Part shown: positions 8,781 through 16,836 of the stretch, one piece after another
Layout of the letters: the number at the start of each line of letters is the position of its first letter
Numbering within the stretch: position 1 is the first letter of the stretch
NCBI GenBank assembly: GCA_029260795.1
Contig: JAJDCO010000057.1
Span: forward strand, 62,001 to 126,000
DNA: 64,000 nt
Source of the DNA: Planctomycetota bacterium
Lineage (GTDB): Bacteria; Planctomycetota; OFTM77
Direction: 5' to 3'
Translations under genes and position numbers: made by a program
Notes under the pieces: model-generated
Told to the model about the DNA's origin: nothing
What the model saw: only the letters and a program-made list of their open reading frames with translations
The model's database searches: none

Positions 8781-9766
8781 TCCTTCGAGTTGAAGCGTTT
8801 GTACGTCACTCGAAGGCCCATCCGCGCTGAAGGTGGCCGCTTCGACTCGAACTTCCGACTACAGTAGCATTTGAATTCCTGCTTGTTGCTCCAGTGACGC
8901 CTCTGAGTGGCTGCATTCCAGACGGTGTTCAGGGCGTAGTAGTCCGCCGCATGGAGCGCCTCGGGAGTAACTGCTGAGTAGTTTCCGTCATGTACGACTT
9001 CGCAGCGAATCCCATAGAGCCACTCGATTTCTGCAGTGTCGGCGTGCCCGTACAGCAGTCCACAGAGTCGCTTTGCCAGCGTCGAACGTTGTGGGTCACC
9101 TCGGGTGAGGACAAGCGCCTCCAAAGCGAACATTTGATACAGGAATGCCTCAGCCCGAGACTCGGATTGTCTGCTTCGGCCGACCAGCGAAGCGGAACGC
9201 CAGAGGGTCTGCTTCCACTTCTTGGAAATCCCCGGATCGTTCGTGAAGCTCAGGAACTTCGCAAGCTTCCTTTGTTTGAAGTACCGCCACCAACGGCTTT
9301 CGAGGGCTTGGGGAATGAGGGAGCCGCGATGTTCCCAGTTCTGATGGAATCCTCTTCGGTTCGTGCAGAGGAGTGTGGCTTCGCTGGAGAAGGTACTGAC
9401 ATCTCCCCTCAGACCGAAGCTCCTGACCTTGCTGCGCGGTGAGAAGTAGAGCATGGTTCCCGCCAAGACCCACAGCGCCTCTCGGCAGCGTTGCTCTGCC
9501 GCAGGCAGGATGGCGCTGGGCTTCCCCTTGCATGCTGTCGCTATGAACGTCTCGGAGTCCAGCGCGGAAGACTCCGCCCAGCCCTTTGGCAGCTCGCTCC
9601 ATTTCGCCGCACTTCGCACAAGGTGCATCATCGATCGACGAGTTGCGATCGTACACTCTCCGACTTCGAGCCGCTTGGTCTTTCCAGACAGAAGCAAATT
9701 GTCGACGGCCTGCACGTAGAAGAAACTGCCACCGACTTCCTGCTTCTGCTTGGTTCCGGCTGTCAT
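8759..9766 (-). CDS. HEPN-type (ApeA-like) protein, 335 residues
   Basis: ATG at 9766 is preceded by AGAGGAGA, so it is preferred over the longer frame from 9799. Near residue 260 is RCEVVHDGN, fitting the R-x4-H ribonuclease motif of HEPN domains, preceded by helices (EAFLYQMFALEALVL, LAKRLCGLLYG). The N-terminal ~200 residues are not recognised. HEPN proteins of this type act as RNA-cutting toxins or abortive-infection effectors. The gene is convergent with the PHP-ATPase operon, and its ribosome-binding site lies between its start and the stop of the decayed DUF5131 copy just upstream on the same strand, so the two may once have been one transcript. Confidence 0.65.
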   Translation of the reverse strand: MTAGTKQKQEVGGSFFYVQAVDNLLLSGKTKRLEVGECTIATRRSMMHLVRSAAKWSELPKGWAESSALDSETFIATACKGKPSAILPAAEQRCREALWVLAGTMLYFSPRSKVRSFGLRGDVSTFSSEATLLCTNRRGFHQNWEHRGSLIPQALESRWWRYFKQRKLAKFLSFTNDPGISKKWKQTLWRSASLVGRSRQSESRAEAFLYQMFALEALVLTRGDPQRSTLAKRLCGLLYGHADTAEIEWLYGIRCEVVHDGNYSAVTPEALHAADYYALNTVWNAATQRRHWSNKQEFKCYCSRKFESKRPPSARMGLRVTYKRFNSKDYALRLP

Positions 9767-9776
9767 AGGTTCTCCT

Positions 9777-10150
9777 CTAATCGTTTGCGAGATCGACAAT
9801 CTTACCCGGCAACTCGTCCCAGGTGCGCCCTTCGAGCAGCCGGCCGGTGCGCTTCTTCTGCACTCCGCCCCATTGCTTGAAGAAGAAGGGGACGCCGCCG
9901 GCGAGACTTTGATCGCGAATGTCGGTGACCCACTCGGGGCGCATCGGGCGAGCGCCGGGGCCGGACTCGCCGCCGGCGATGACTCAGTCGATGCCGGTTA
10001 GGTCGAGATTGGGCAGGGGGCCGAGGAGCGGCTCGAAGGAGAGGAACTTCACTCGGGCGCCGGTCGCGGTGAGGTCGTCGATGCGGTGCCGGAAGGATGC
10101 TCTCTCGATGCTGACGCCCACCCAGACGTTCGCGGGCCAATCGAGCCGAC
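9777..10150 (-). pseudogene. Decayed, 5'-truncated DUF5131 (phage Gp37/Gp68-like) gene
   Basis: On the minus strand this stretch closely matches the C-terminal half of the intact gene at 10812-11516. The 5' part is missing: similarity stops at about 10150, where a GCAGAG-type repeat begins. The Trp codon of IDWVIVGGE is changed to TGA (9984-9986). The end also differs: after WDE it reads [11 protein letters not shown] to a TAG at 9777-9779, eleven bases before the HEPN-type start. It is a partial duplicate that has lost function, unless the TGA is a sequencing error. Confidence 0.75.
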
Positions 10151-10156
10151 TGGCGG

Positions 10157-10245
10157 GTCTTCCTCTGCGTTCCTCTGCGCACTCTGCGGTAGGAAAGTCG
10201 GTTGTTCACCGCAGAGGGCGCGGAGAGCGCGGAGGATCGAGCGGC
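10157..10245. repeat. GCAGAG-type hairpin repeat, copy 1
   Basis: Contains CCTCTGCG...CGC(A/G)GAG at the ends and an inner inverted pair CTCTGCGGT / ACCGCAGAG around a GGAAAG-centred spacer, so the transcript could fold into a long hairpin. The same ~80-bp element recurs at about 11667, 12001 and 12332. It marks the break point of the DUF5131 pseudogene. Confidence 0.7.
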
Positions 10246-10374
10246 AACTTCTTTTTGCTAAACCGTGCGAGCGAGTGCACCCTCCCGCCGACACGCCCGG
10301 CGGCGACCTACACCGTTGCCGCGAGCGTGGCGAGTAAGAGGTGGTGGTCGAGGCTGGTGCGAGACGACGGGCGG

Positions 10375-10503
10375 ATGGTTCTGGCGCGAGAGCGAGAGCG
10401 CGAGCAGCGGATGCGGCGGCTTTGCGCCGGGTACAAGCGGCAGGGCGTGACGCACCGGAAGTTCTGCGAGAGGCACGGGCTCTCTCGGAGCGCGTTACTC
10501 TGA
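10375..10503 (+). pseudogene. Remnant resembling an IS66-type accessory protein (TnpA) N-terminus
   Basis: The frame from ATG 10375 to TGA 10501 gives a 42-residue basic peptide with YKRQGVTHRKFCERHGLS, the helix-turn-helix pattern at the start of IS66 TnpA-type proteins and similar small transposase accessory proteins. It stops just where the family continues with a YW-containing segment, so it is truncated. No other transposase sequence is seen nearby. It suggests past IS activity in this repeat-rich spot. Confidence 0.35.
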
Positions 10504-10560
10504 TGGCGGCGAGGGCTGCGGCGACGTGGCGGTCAAGGAGGCAACAAGCTGGAGAAGAAG

Positions 10561-10767
10561 ATGAAGGTTGAGCCCAGTGGGGTCGTTCTCGTGGACGAGT
10601 GCAGCGTTCAGACGGACGTCTGTACGGCCCGCACGCCACGGCCGATCACGGCCGTCTGGGCGCTTCCCGGTCGGAGACAGATCAATGTCTGTCGCGCTTG
10701 CCTCGACGAGATGATCCGAAAGGGCGATTGGAAGGTCGAGGGGGCACGGGCACAGCCGCGCAAGTAA
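10561..10767 (+). CDS. Small Cys-containing protein, 68 residues
   Basis: ATG 10561 has GGAG six bases upstream. The peptide has two Cys pairs, C-x6-C (CSVQTDVC) and C-x2-C (VCRACLDEMI), spaced by about 30 residues, which could bind one zinc ion in a ribbon fold. The end is basic. No family is recognised. It sits between the two DUF5131 copies on the opposite strand. The zinc-ribbon reading is inference. Confidence 0.5.
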   Translation: MKVEPSGVVLVDECSVQTDVCTARTPRPITAVWALPGRRQINVCRACLDEMIRKGDWKVEGARAQPRK

Positions 10768-10811
10768 CGAGGCGGTCGGGCCGGCTGATTTCCGGCTGGT
10801 CACGGCGCACG

Positions 10812-11516
10812 TTACGGCATCTCGTCCCAGGTGCGGCCTTCGAGCATCCGGCCCGTGCGCTTCTTGTTCACGCCGCCCCATTGCTTGAAGAAGAAGGGGA
10901 CGTCGGCGGCGAGACTTTGATCGCGAATGTCGGTGACCCACTCGGGGCGCATCGGGCGAGCGCCGGGGCCGGACTCTCCGCCGACGATGACCCAGTCGAT
11001 GCCGGTCAGGTCGAGGTCGGGCAGAGGGCCGAGGAGCGGCTCCAGGGAAAGGAACTTCACTCGGGCGCCGGCCTGGACGAGGTCGTCGATGCGGTGCCGG
11101 TAGGCTGCGCTCTCGACGCTGACGCCCATCCAGACGTTCGGCGGCCACTCGAGCCGATCGGAGAGCGCTCGCAGGCGCTCGGAGCGCTTCGTCAGGACCT
11201 GGAAGCGGTGCCAGTGGGCGCGGCGCATGACGTCGAAGACGCGCAGGATGTACTCCTCGGGAACTCGGTCGTGGAAGAGATCGCTCATCGAGTTGACGAA
11301 GATCGTCTGCGGCTTCCGCCACCCGAGCGGCCGCTCGAGCATGTGGGGCTGGAGAGTGAGCTCGAAGCCGTGCCGGTAGTTCGGCTGGCCCATCGCGGCG
11401 AGGCGCTTCGCCATGCGCTCGGCGTAGCAGTGCTTGCAGCCCGGGCTGACCTTGTCGCACCCGGTGACCGGGTTCCACGTCGTCTCGGTCCACTCGATCG
11501 TCGATCCGATGGCCAT
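10812..11516 (-). CDS. DUF5131 / phage Gp37-Gp68 family protein
   Basis: 234 residues from ATG 11516; a longer frame to 11606 only adds repeat sequence. Family hallmarks are the start [20 protein letters not shown], a Cys cluster (C-x6-C-x2-[21 protein letters not shown]), [51 protein letters not shown] and FFKQWGG. The fold resembles radical-SAM-like TIM barrels and the Cys cluster could hold an Fe-S centre, but the reaction is unknown. Such genes occur on phages, plasmids and islands. Its 5' end is multiplied in the tandem array just upstream, and a decayed copy lies at 9777-10150. Confidence 0.85.
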   Translation of the reverse strand: MAIGSTIEWTETTWNPVTGCDKVSPGCKHCYAERMAKRLAAMGQPNYRHGFELTLQPHMLERPLGWRKPQTIFVNSMSDLFHDRVPEEYILRVFDVMRRAHWHRFQVLTKRSERLRALSDRLEWPPNVWMGVSVESAAYRHRIDDLVQAGARVKFLSLEPLLGPLPDLDLTGIDWVIVGGESGPGARPMRPEWVTDIRDQSLAADVPFFFKQWGGVNKKRTGRMLEGRTWDEMP

Positions 11517-12490
11517 GGGCTGAGTCCTTCGGGAGGCTACGCGGTGGGCACGGGGGACACGGAGGTACTTACACGGTGGGCACGGGGGACACGGAGAATC
11601 ACACAAGGGGTGAGTGTACCGGCCGGCAGTCGGAGGGCGATCGCTCCCTGAGTACCTATACTCGCGTCTTCCTCTGCGTTCCTCTGCGCACTCTGCGGTA
11701 GGAAAGCCGGTCCTTCACCGCAGAGGGCGCGGAGAGCGCAGAGGGGGCTGTTCGCTCGATCTTCGTGGTGTCCGGTGGAGAGCCGGAGGGGAGCTCGATC
11801 GCTCCGTGAGAACCGCACACTCCCCTCTTCCTCTCGATCGTCGATCCGATGGCGATCAGCGCGGTCCTTGGGGAGGCTGGCACGCGGACACGGAGAATCT
11901 CACACGGAGGGCACGGGGGAACGGAGATTCACACAGGGGGTGAGTGTCCCGGCCGAGAGTCGGAGGTCGATCGCTCCGTGAGAACCTACACCTCGCGTAT
12001 TTTTCTGCGTTCCTCTGCGCACTCTGCGGTAGGAAAGCCGGTCCTTCACCGCAGAGGGCGCAGAGAGCGCGGAGGGGCTTGTTCGCTCGATCTTCGTGGC
12101 GTTCGGCGGAGAGCCCGGAGGGGAGCTCGATCGCTCCGTGAGAACCGCACACTCCCCTCTTCCACTCGATCGTCGATCCGATGGACATCAGCGCAGGTCC
12201 TTGGGGAGGCTGACACGCGGACACGGAGATTCTCACATGGAGGGCACGAGGGAACGGAGATTCACACAGGGGGTGAGTCCCGGCCGAGAGTCGGAGGGCG
12301 ATCGCTCCGTGAGAACCGACACCTCGCGTCATCCTCTGCGTTCCTCTGCGCACTCCGCGGTAGGAAAGCCGGTCCTTCACCGCAGAGGGCGCGGAGAGCG
12401 CAGAGGGGTCGCCGCTTCCTCTCGATCTTCGACCCGATGGCCATCGGCGGGGTCCTTCGGGAGCTCACACGGAGGGCACGGTGAAATCGG
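11497..12490. repeat. Tandem array of ~330-bp units carrying the 5' end of the DUF5131 gene
   Basis: The sequence ATCGTCGATCCGATGG, which encodes the start of DUF5131 on the minus strand, occurs at 11497 (intact gene), 11837, 12169 and, altered, 12425. A second anchor (ACACAAGGGG/ACACAGGGGG) occurs at 11601, 11931 and 12264. Unit length is therefore 330-340 bp; the last unit is shortened. Each unit also holds a GCAGAG hairpin element (about 11667-11750, 12001-12085, 12332-12410) and a CACACGGAGGGCACGG-type repeat. Long frames on both strands here are artefacts of the repeats. No gene is supported in this stretch. Confidence 0.85.
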
Positions 12491-12506
12491 AGGAGGCAGC
12501 AATCGC

Positions 12507-13106
12507 TCACGTTGGCTCGAGGCGGTGTCGTGCGATCTTCTTCTTGTTCACCAGCGTCGACAGGACCATCCTCTCGGAGACGTTGAAGTGGTCGGCGGCT
12601 TGGGCGATGCCTTCGTCTTCCGTGCCGACGTGGTCCGTGAGCTCGTCGAGTTCCTGCCAGGGGCACAGGAGCTCCTGCCCGAAGGAGCGCTCCAGCTTCT
12701 GGAGTGCCGTCGCGGCCTGGGTCACGGGAAGCAATCGGTTGTTCTCGGCCGTGACGAGAGAGCAGGCGATCAGGCGTGCGATCAGGAACCGCTGACTCTC
12801 CTCGCGGCGGCTCGGAACGAGCAGGGATGTCCTCTGCTCATCCGCCTCAGGACGGAAGGCACCGAGCGAGAGCTCGGACGACTTCGACAAGGGCAGCTTC
12901 GTGCCCAGACGTTCTTCGAAGAACGAGGTCGGAATCGGGCTGTCCTCGGACAAGCCGTGTTGCCGGCGAAAGTCATGGGCCAGCCGAGCGCCAACCTTCC
13001 AAGGCACCTCGCCGTTGATCGAAGCCTGGCCGGCCGGCACCCAGCTCAGGTCGATCGTTTGAGTGGACTGCCGCAGCTCCCCCAGAGCCTTTCGAGCCGA
13101 AGGCAA
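12507..13106 (-). CDS. ImmA/IrrE-like protein lacking the zinc motif
   Basis: 199 residues if it starts at TTG 13106; no ATG is available and no clear ribosome-binding site is seen, so the start is uncertain. The C-terminal ~100 residues resemble the ImmA/IrrE peptidase domain: ESQRFLIARLIACSL where family members have RFTLAHELGH, then LQKLERSFGQELLCPWQEL and AADHFNVSERMVLSTLVNK. The HExxH zinc site is thus replaced (ARLIA), so it is probably not a peptidase. ImmA/IrrE proteins usually cleave repressors in mobile elements; a degenerate one could be a sensor or a decaying gene. The usual Xre-type DNA-binding N-terminus is missing. Confidence 0.5.
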   Translation of the reverse strand: MPSARKALGELRQSTQTIDLSWVPAGQASINGEVPWKVGARLAHDFRRQHGLSEDSPIPTSFFEERLGTKLPLSKSSELSLGAFRPEADEQRTSLLVPSRREESQRFLIARLIACSLVTAENNRLLPVTQAATALQKLERSFGQELLCPWQELDELTDHVGTEDEGIAQAADHFNVSERMVLSTLVNKKKIARHRLEPT

Positions 13107-13164
13107 GCAACCCTGGAGGCTGGGGAGGATCGCGAGGACTTCGGGAGTCGAGTCTTCGCCCGCC

Positions 13165-13494
13165 TCACGGGAGGATCACGTGTGTACGAACAGTTTGAGC
13201 GACCTGGTCGTGCACTTCAGTGAGCACGACGGTGCCGGAGTCGGTATCGGCCTCGATGCACAGCTCGGCGAGCGTCGCGCGGTCGAGGCTCGCATCGGCC
13301 GCGGCGTCTCCTGTCCAGTCCTGGATGACGAATCGGAGCTGCACGCGATTCTCCTTCGGATCCCAATCGACCCCGAATCGCATCTTTGCTTGCCAGGTGA
13401 GGATCGGCTCGTGGTGAATGGGACGTTCGATACTGTTCTGGCACGAGGGACACAGGGCGTTCGGAGTGGCCCGGGGATCTGCTGTGGGAGGCAC
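13165..13494 (-). CDS. Hypothetical protein, up to 109 residues
   Basis: Frame from GTG 13494 to TGA 13165. It contains a CPSC pair near the start and then a beta-rich stretch (FGVDWDPKENRVQLRFVIQDW, ending TVVLTEVHDQVAQTVRTHVIL). The strand pattern and codon use look like a real protein, but the start is uncertain and no family is recognised. It lies 58 bases upstream of the ImmA/IrrE-like gene on the same strand; the two may be cotranscribed, or may be pieces of one damaged gene since the frames differ. Confidence 0.4.
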   Translation of the reverse strand: MPPTADPRATPNALCPSCQNSIERPIHHEPILTWQAKMRFGVDWDPKENRVQLRFVIQDWTGDAAADASLDRATLAELCIEADTDSGTVVLTEVHDQVAQTVRTHVILP

Positions 13495-13548
13495 CGATCG
13501 ACGGACGCCCCGCGTGATCAGATGGTGCTCGGTTGGTAGAATCGTGGC

Positions 13549-14019
13549 ATGAACGAATCGTCCAAGCAGCCCGACAGCGGGTTCACCGTGGATCTGCCGG
13601 AGAGTGTTCGGGAGCTCGCCGAGACGGCCGCCGCCGATGGTGGTTACTCGTCGGTCGCCGAGTACATCGAGATCCTGATCCGTGCGGACCAGGCGAGCGG
13701 GTCTGGAACGATGGAGCGTTTGCTGATCGAGCTCGTCGAGAGCGCGAGCCCCGAGGTCTTGGAGAGAGTCGCATCGGCCTTGTGCTCGGCCGTGGCTCGC
13801 CGGGAAGACGAACGTGCCCGCGACAACCTCCGCGAAGCCCTGGGCCTCCTTCCGGTCGGCCTCGATCTGGGACGCCAGCGCCTCCGAGCACAGTTCCCCG
13901 GCGCCTCCGAGGAGGAGATCGAGCGCCGCCTTCGCGAGCTCCTCAGCGGAGGGGAGGGGGCGACTCCCTGGTTCCGGCCGGTATCGAAGGACCGGCTGCG
14001 AAGACTCGCCCCCGAATGA
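13549..14019 (+). CDS. Ribbon-helix-helix protein, likely antitoxin or repressor
   Basis: 156 residues from ATG 13549. Residues ~12-50 fit a ribbon-helix-helix DNA-binding domain of ParD type: FTVDLPESVRELAETAAADG followed by YSSVAEYIEILIRA. A helical C-terminal half contains FPGASEEEIERRLRELL. The stop overlaps the start of the nucleotidyltransferase gene (ATGA), a typical antitoxin-toxin layout. DNA binding and autoregulation are inferred from the family. Confidence 0.7.
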   Translation: MNESSKQPDSGFTVDLPESVRELAETAAADGGYSSVAEYIEILIRADQASGSGTMERLLIELVESASPEVLERVASALCSAVARREDERARDNLREALGLLPVGLDLGRQRLRAQFPGASEEEIERRLRELLSGGEGATPWFRPVSKDRLRRLAPE

Positions 14020-14624
14020 CCTCTCTGGCGCACATCCTCGATCGAGTCTGCCAGGATCTTCGGGGCGAGCAGGTCCGTTTCGCGCTGGTCGGTGGCCTCG
14101 CCGTTTCCGCCCGCGCGCGACCCAGATTCACCCAGGACGTAGACTTGGCGGTGGCGATCGAATCGGACTCCGACGCCGAGCGGCTCGTCCGTTCCCTTGG
14201 AGCGCGAGGCTATCGAATCGCCGAAGTGCTCGAGAGCGCGCGAACTGGATGCCTCTCGACGGTGCGCTTCCATCCTCCCGCGGCCTCTGCAAGGACTTCG
14301 CCCACACCCGCTGGAGTAGATCTCCTGTTCACTACTTCGGGAATTGAAACGGAGATTGTCGAGCGAGCCGAGCCGGTCGAGGTGGAGGGCATCCTCGTCC
14401 CGGTTGCATCGAGAGGGCACTTGATTGCGCTCAAGGTGTTGGCTGCGAGTGCGGATCGACCTCGAGATCGGGAGGATCTCCTCGAGCTCCTTCGACTCGC
14501 TACCGAGCAGGACATACAGCTTGCGCGAGGTGCACTCGAGTTGATCACGGTCCGGGGGGCGAACCGGGACAAGGACCTCATTCGCGAGCTTCACGACGCG
14601 CTGGATTCGCTGGGGCCGAGCTGA
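14016..14624 (+). CDS. AbiEii/MNT-like nucleotidyltransferase
   Basis: 202 residues from ATG 14016. The motif FALVGGLAVSARARPRFTQDVDLAV has the GG, R-x-T-x-D and D-x-D pattern of minimal nucleotidyltransferases such as AbiEii and related proteins. Later, VEVEGILVPVASRGHLIALKVLA and RPRDREDLLELL are also typical of this family. These enzymes add nucleotides to RNA or protein targets as toxins or regulators. It is coupled to the ribbon-helix-helix gene, so a toxin-antitoxin module is likely. The longer frame from 13533 is not supported. Confidence 0.75.
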   Translation: MTSLAHILDRVCQDLRGEQVRFALVGGLAVSARARPRFTQDVDLAVAIESDSDAERLVRSLGARGYRIAEVLESARTGCLSTVRFHPPAASARTSPTPAGVDLLFTTSGIETEIVERAEPVEVEGILVPVASRGHLIALKVLAASADRPRDREDLLELLRLATEQDIQLARGALELITVRGANRDKDLIRELHDALDSLGPS

Positions 14625-14674
14625 GGCAAGCGCTCCGAGTTCGGAGCTCGAGCTGTGTCCGGTGATGCTCGAGG

Positions 14675-14752
14675 ACTCTCCGTGTTCCCCGTGCACCCCG
14701 TGTGAGAAGCTCCGTGTTCCTCGTGCTCTCCGTGTAAGACTCTCCGTGTCCC
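14675..14752. repeat. CTCCGTGT-type interspersed repeat
   Basis: Iterated CTCCGTGTTCCCCGTGCACCCCGTGTGA-like 12-mers, the reverse-strand form of the CACGGAGGGCACGGGG repeats inside the 11.5-12.5 kb array. It lies between the nucleotidyltransferase gene and the next pair; the whole gap 14625-14910 has no supported gene. Confidence 0.6.
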
Positions 14753-14910
14753 GCGATCCTCGTTAGTAGAGAGCAAGCGGCCCGGATCGAGCGTCGCCTT
14801 TCCCGATAGAAAGCAGTGGAACGCGTGTCGCGGGCGAGCGAGCATCGGGAGCGGGCGGCGGGGAGGCGCTGCTGCCCACGCGTTCGGATGTCGTCCTGAG
14901 AGGCGAGCTC

Positions 14911-15183
14911 ATGATCGATGACGCGACCGTCGAGAAGCTTCTCGAGGAGCTTCGGCCGACGTTGCCCGACAGCATCGTGGGCTTCGACGTGGAGACGGGC
15001 CTCGATCATGTCGGAGACGAGGCGATCTGGGTGTGGGTGATCCTGCCCGACGCAGACACGGCGGCCTGGGAGTACGCGAATCGGGAGGTTATCCGAGAGT
15101 CGATCCGAGACGCCTTCCTCGCCGAAAAGCTGCCCTGGGTGTACGTCCGGTTTCGGGAAGAGAGCGAGCGGCGTCGCGCTTGA
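14911..15183 (+). CDS. Small partner protein of a HEPN-like pair, 90 residues
   Basis: ATG 14911 is preceded by GAGGCGAG. The peptide is acidic with DSIVGFDVETGLDHVGDEAIWVWVILPD, a pattern seen in small genes placed directly upstream of HEPN-like genes. It precedes the 170-residue HEPN-like gene by 21 bases on the same strand. A role as an antidote or cofactor is inferred only from this pairing. Confidence 0.6.
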   Translation: MIDDATVEKLLEELRPTLPDSIVGFDVETGLDHVGDEAIWVWVILPDADTAAWEYANREVIRESIRDAFLAEKLPWVYVRFREESERRRA

Positions 15184-15204
15184 GCGACGGGGAGGGAGGG
15201 AAGC

Positions 15205-15717
15205 ATGAGTCTGCCAACGGACTTACTCGAGCAGGCCGAGTGGCTCGCCAAGCGTGAGCCCAAGCGTCCCAAGCAAGCGAGCCTGAGAAGGGCCGTCTCT
15301 GCGGCCTACTACGCGGTCTTCCACCTTCTGGCCTCGGGGGCTGTAACGGCCTGGCTTCGCGGTCAGCGAGCCAAGCCGTTCCGACCGGTGCTCATGCGAG
15401 CGTTTCGGCATACCCACATGGAGAAGGCCGCCAAGTCCTTCCGATCGAGCAACCCGGTCAACGTGCTGCGCACGGCGTTGGGGTTGACCCAGATCACCGC
15501 CGCTCTGTCTTCTGTGGCGTCCAAGTTCACCGAGCTCCAGCAAGCACGTCATGAAGCCGACTACGACCTCGCAAGGTCCCTCTCCCGTCTTGAGGCCCAG
15601 GACTTGATCAACCTCGCCAAGAATGCGTTCGTCGACTGGAGGACGGTCAAAGGGTCTACCGAGGCGATGGCTTTCCAGATCGCTCTCCTGACCCACGAGC
15701 GCATCCGGGGGCGATGA
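15205..15717 (+). CDS. HEPN-like helical protein
   Basis: 170 residues from ATG 15205 with a strong GGAGGGAGGG site. The segment LRRAVSAAYYAVFHLLASG is the typical start of a HEPN helical domain, and LQQARHEADYDLARSLSRLEA is seen near the C-terminus. A canonical R-x4-6-H motif is not obvious, though ARHEADYD may serve as a basic patch. HEPN proteins commonly bind or cut RNA and pair with a small partner, as here. The family is a reasonable call; ribonuclease activity is not shown. Confidence 0.65.
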   Translation: MSLPTDLLEQAEWLAKREPKRPKQASLRRAVSAAYYAVFHLLASGAVTAWLRGQRAKPFRPVLMRAFRHTHMEKAAKSFRSSNPVNVLRTALGLTQITAALSSVASKFTELQQARHEADYDLARSLSRLEAQDLINLAKNAFVDWRTVKGSTEAMAFQIALLTHERIRGR

Positions 15718-15832
15718 CGTCGCCCGTAATTCGTGGGACCGCCGAGCCTATCTTCTCGACTCTCGCTGACGGCATACCTGGGGACATCGAGACCCGCCGA
15801 AGTGTTGGTCGGTTGGTCGGAGAATCTGCGCC

Positions 15833-16570
15833 TCACACCAACCCGAGCATGGGTGGCCTCGGGCCGCGGAAGCCGATCGGCGAGATCTCGCCGTGCCACC
15901 GGCTCGTGAGCGTCTCGCACGCCGCGTGCAGGCTGGACTCGTGACGAGGTTGCGCGGCGAGGAGGAAGAGGACGTGGCTGGTGTGGAAGGCCTCGATCAG
16001 GTTCGCGCCGGTGCGTTCTCGAAGCCGGTGGACGAGCTCCTTCGCGAATGCCTCCCGCGGACGACGCGGGAAGTGCTGGTAGATCAGAAGCGAGGCGCCG
16101 AGCTGCCAGAGGCTCTGCAGCTCGTCCCAAGCGACGTACTTCGAGGAGCCCTTGCGCCCGATGGGAGCCGAGGGCACCTCGATGCCATTGTCGGGATCGA
16201 CGAAGACGAGATCGGCTCCACGGGCCGCCGTCAGTAGTCCGGCCGTCCAATGCTCGCGATCACTCTTCGAGTCGGGCACGATCTCCGAGTGGAAGCGTGC
16301 TCGCGGCAACAGGCTCGACGATTCGATCAGGCGCACACTCGGCCGAGGAGCATCTCGAAGCATACTTTGGAGCCCGTCGTACAGCGCCGGATCCCGGTGC
16401 CGGTGCAACTGGGTGCGTTCGAGATAGTCGCGCTGCTCACCGTCCCGCGTGCCATCGTCCGGCGTGAGCATCCAACCGATCAGGAGTGGACCATCGATCG
16501 CAGGCGCGATCGTTCGCAATAGCCCGTACTTTCGGTAGTCGTTGATGTCTCCGAAGTACTGGTCCTTCAT
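15833..16570 (-). CDS. Conserved hypothetical protein starting MKDQYFGDINDY
   Basis: 245 residues from ATG 16570; the frame extends to 16612 but the conserved start MKDQYFGDINDYRKYGLLR favours 16570. It contains ADLVFVDPDNGIEVP, which resembles the DPP(Y) loop of methyltransferase folds, and later SLLIYQHFPR and GANLIEAFHTSHVLFLLA. I recall proteins of this kind as uncharacterised genes in islands and have no function for them. A Rossmann-type fold is inferred. It is alone on its strand. Confidence 0.65.
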   Translation of the reverse strand: MKDQYFGDINDYRKYGLLRTIAPAIDGPLLIGWMLTPDDGTRDGEQRDYLERTQLHRHRDPALYDGLQSMLRDAPRPSVRLIESSSLLPRARFHSEIVPDSKSDREHWTAGLLTAARGADLVFVDPDNGIEVPSAPIGRKGSSKYVAWDELQSLWQLGASLLIYQHFPRRPREAFAKELVHRLRERTGANLIEAFHTSHVLFLLAAQPRHESSLHAACETLTSRWHGEISPIGFRGPRPPMLGLV

Positions 16571-16741
16571 CGCTCGGCTCCGCAATTGACAAGGTTCGCG
16601 ACCTTCCGCCACGACCTTTCTCTTCGGAGCACCTGAGCAAAGACCCTGAGCGTCGAAGAAGAGCTGCTCTCGAGTCGGGCAGCAGCCGGAAGTCGCGAGT
16701 GCTCCTGAGTCGGCCCAGATTGGCCCGGAGCCTCAGCGCGA

Positions 16742-16763
16742 AACTAAACTCAAGGTTTTAGTT
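16742..16763 (-). terminator. AT-rich hairpin downstream of the 16837-17688 gene
   Basis: AACTAAA (16742-16748) and TTTAGTT (16757-16763) form a 7-bp stem with an 8-base loop. On the minus strand a short T run follows. It lies about 75 bases after the stop at 16837. Weak stem, so only a possible terminator. Confidence 0.35.
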
Positions 16764-16836
16764 GGGTGTCGCCGGGCCGGAGTCTTGGTCGACCCGGACG
16801 ATCGCCACGGACGAGGCTCGACCACTCGCCGTCGTC

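Noticed and set aside
10812..11516. DUF5131 (phage Gp37/Gp68) as evidence of a prophage
   Set aside because: No capsid, terminase, portal, tail or lysis genes occur anywhere in the window; the family is also found on islands.
10157..12410. Repeated ~80-bp elements as a CRISPR array
   Set aside because: Spacing of ~330 bp is far too long, the intervening sequence is itself repeated, and no cas genes are present.
11537..12484. Several 60-375 codon frames on both strands
   Set aside because: They are produced by the 330-bp tandem repeat and GCAGAG hairpins and repeat the same peptides; no start sites or domains.
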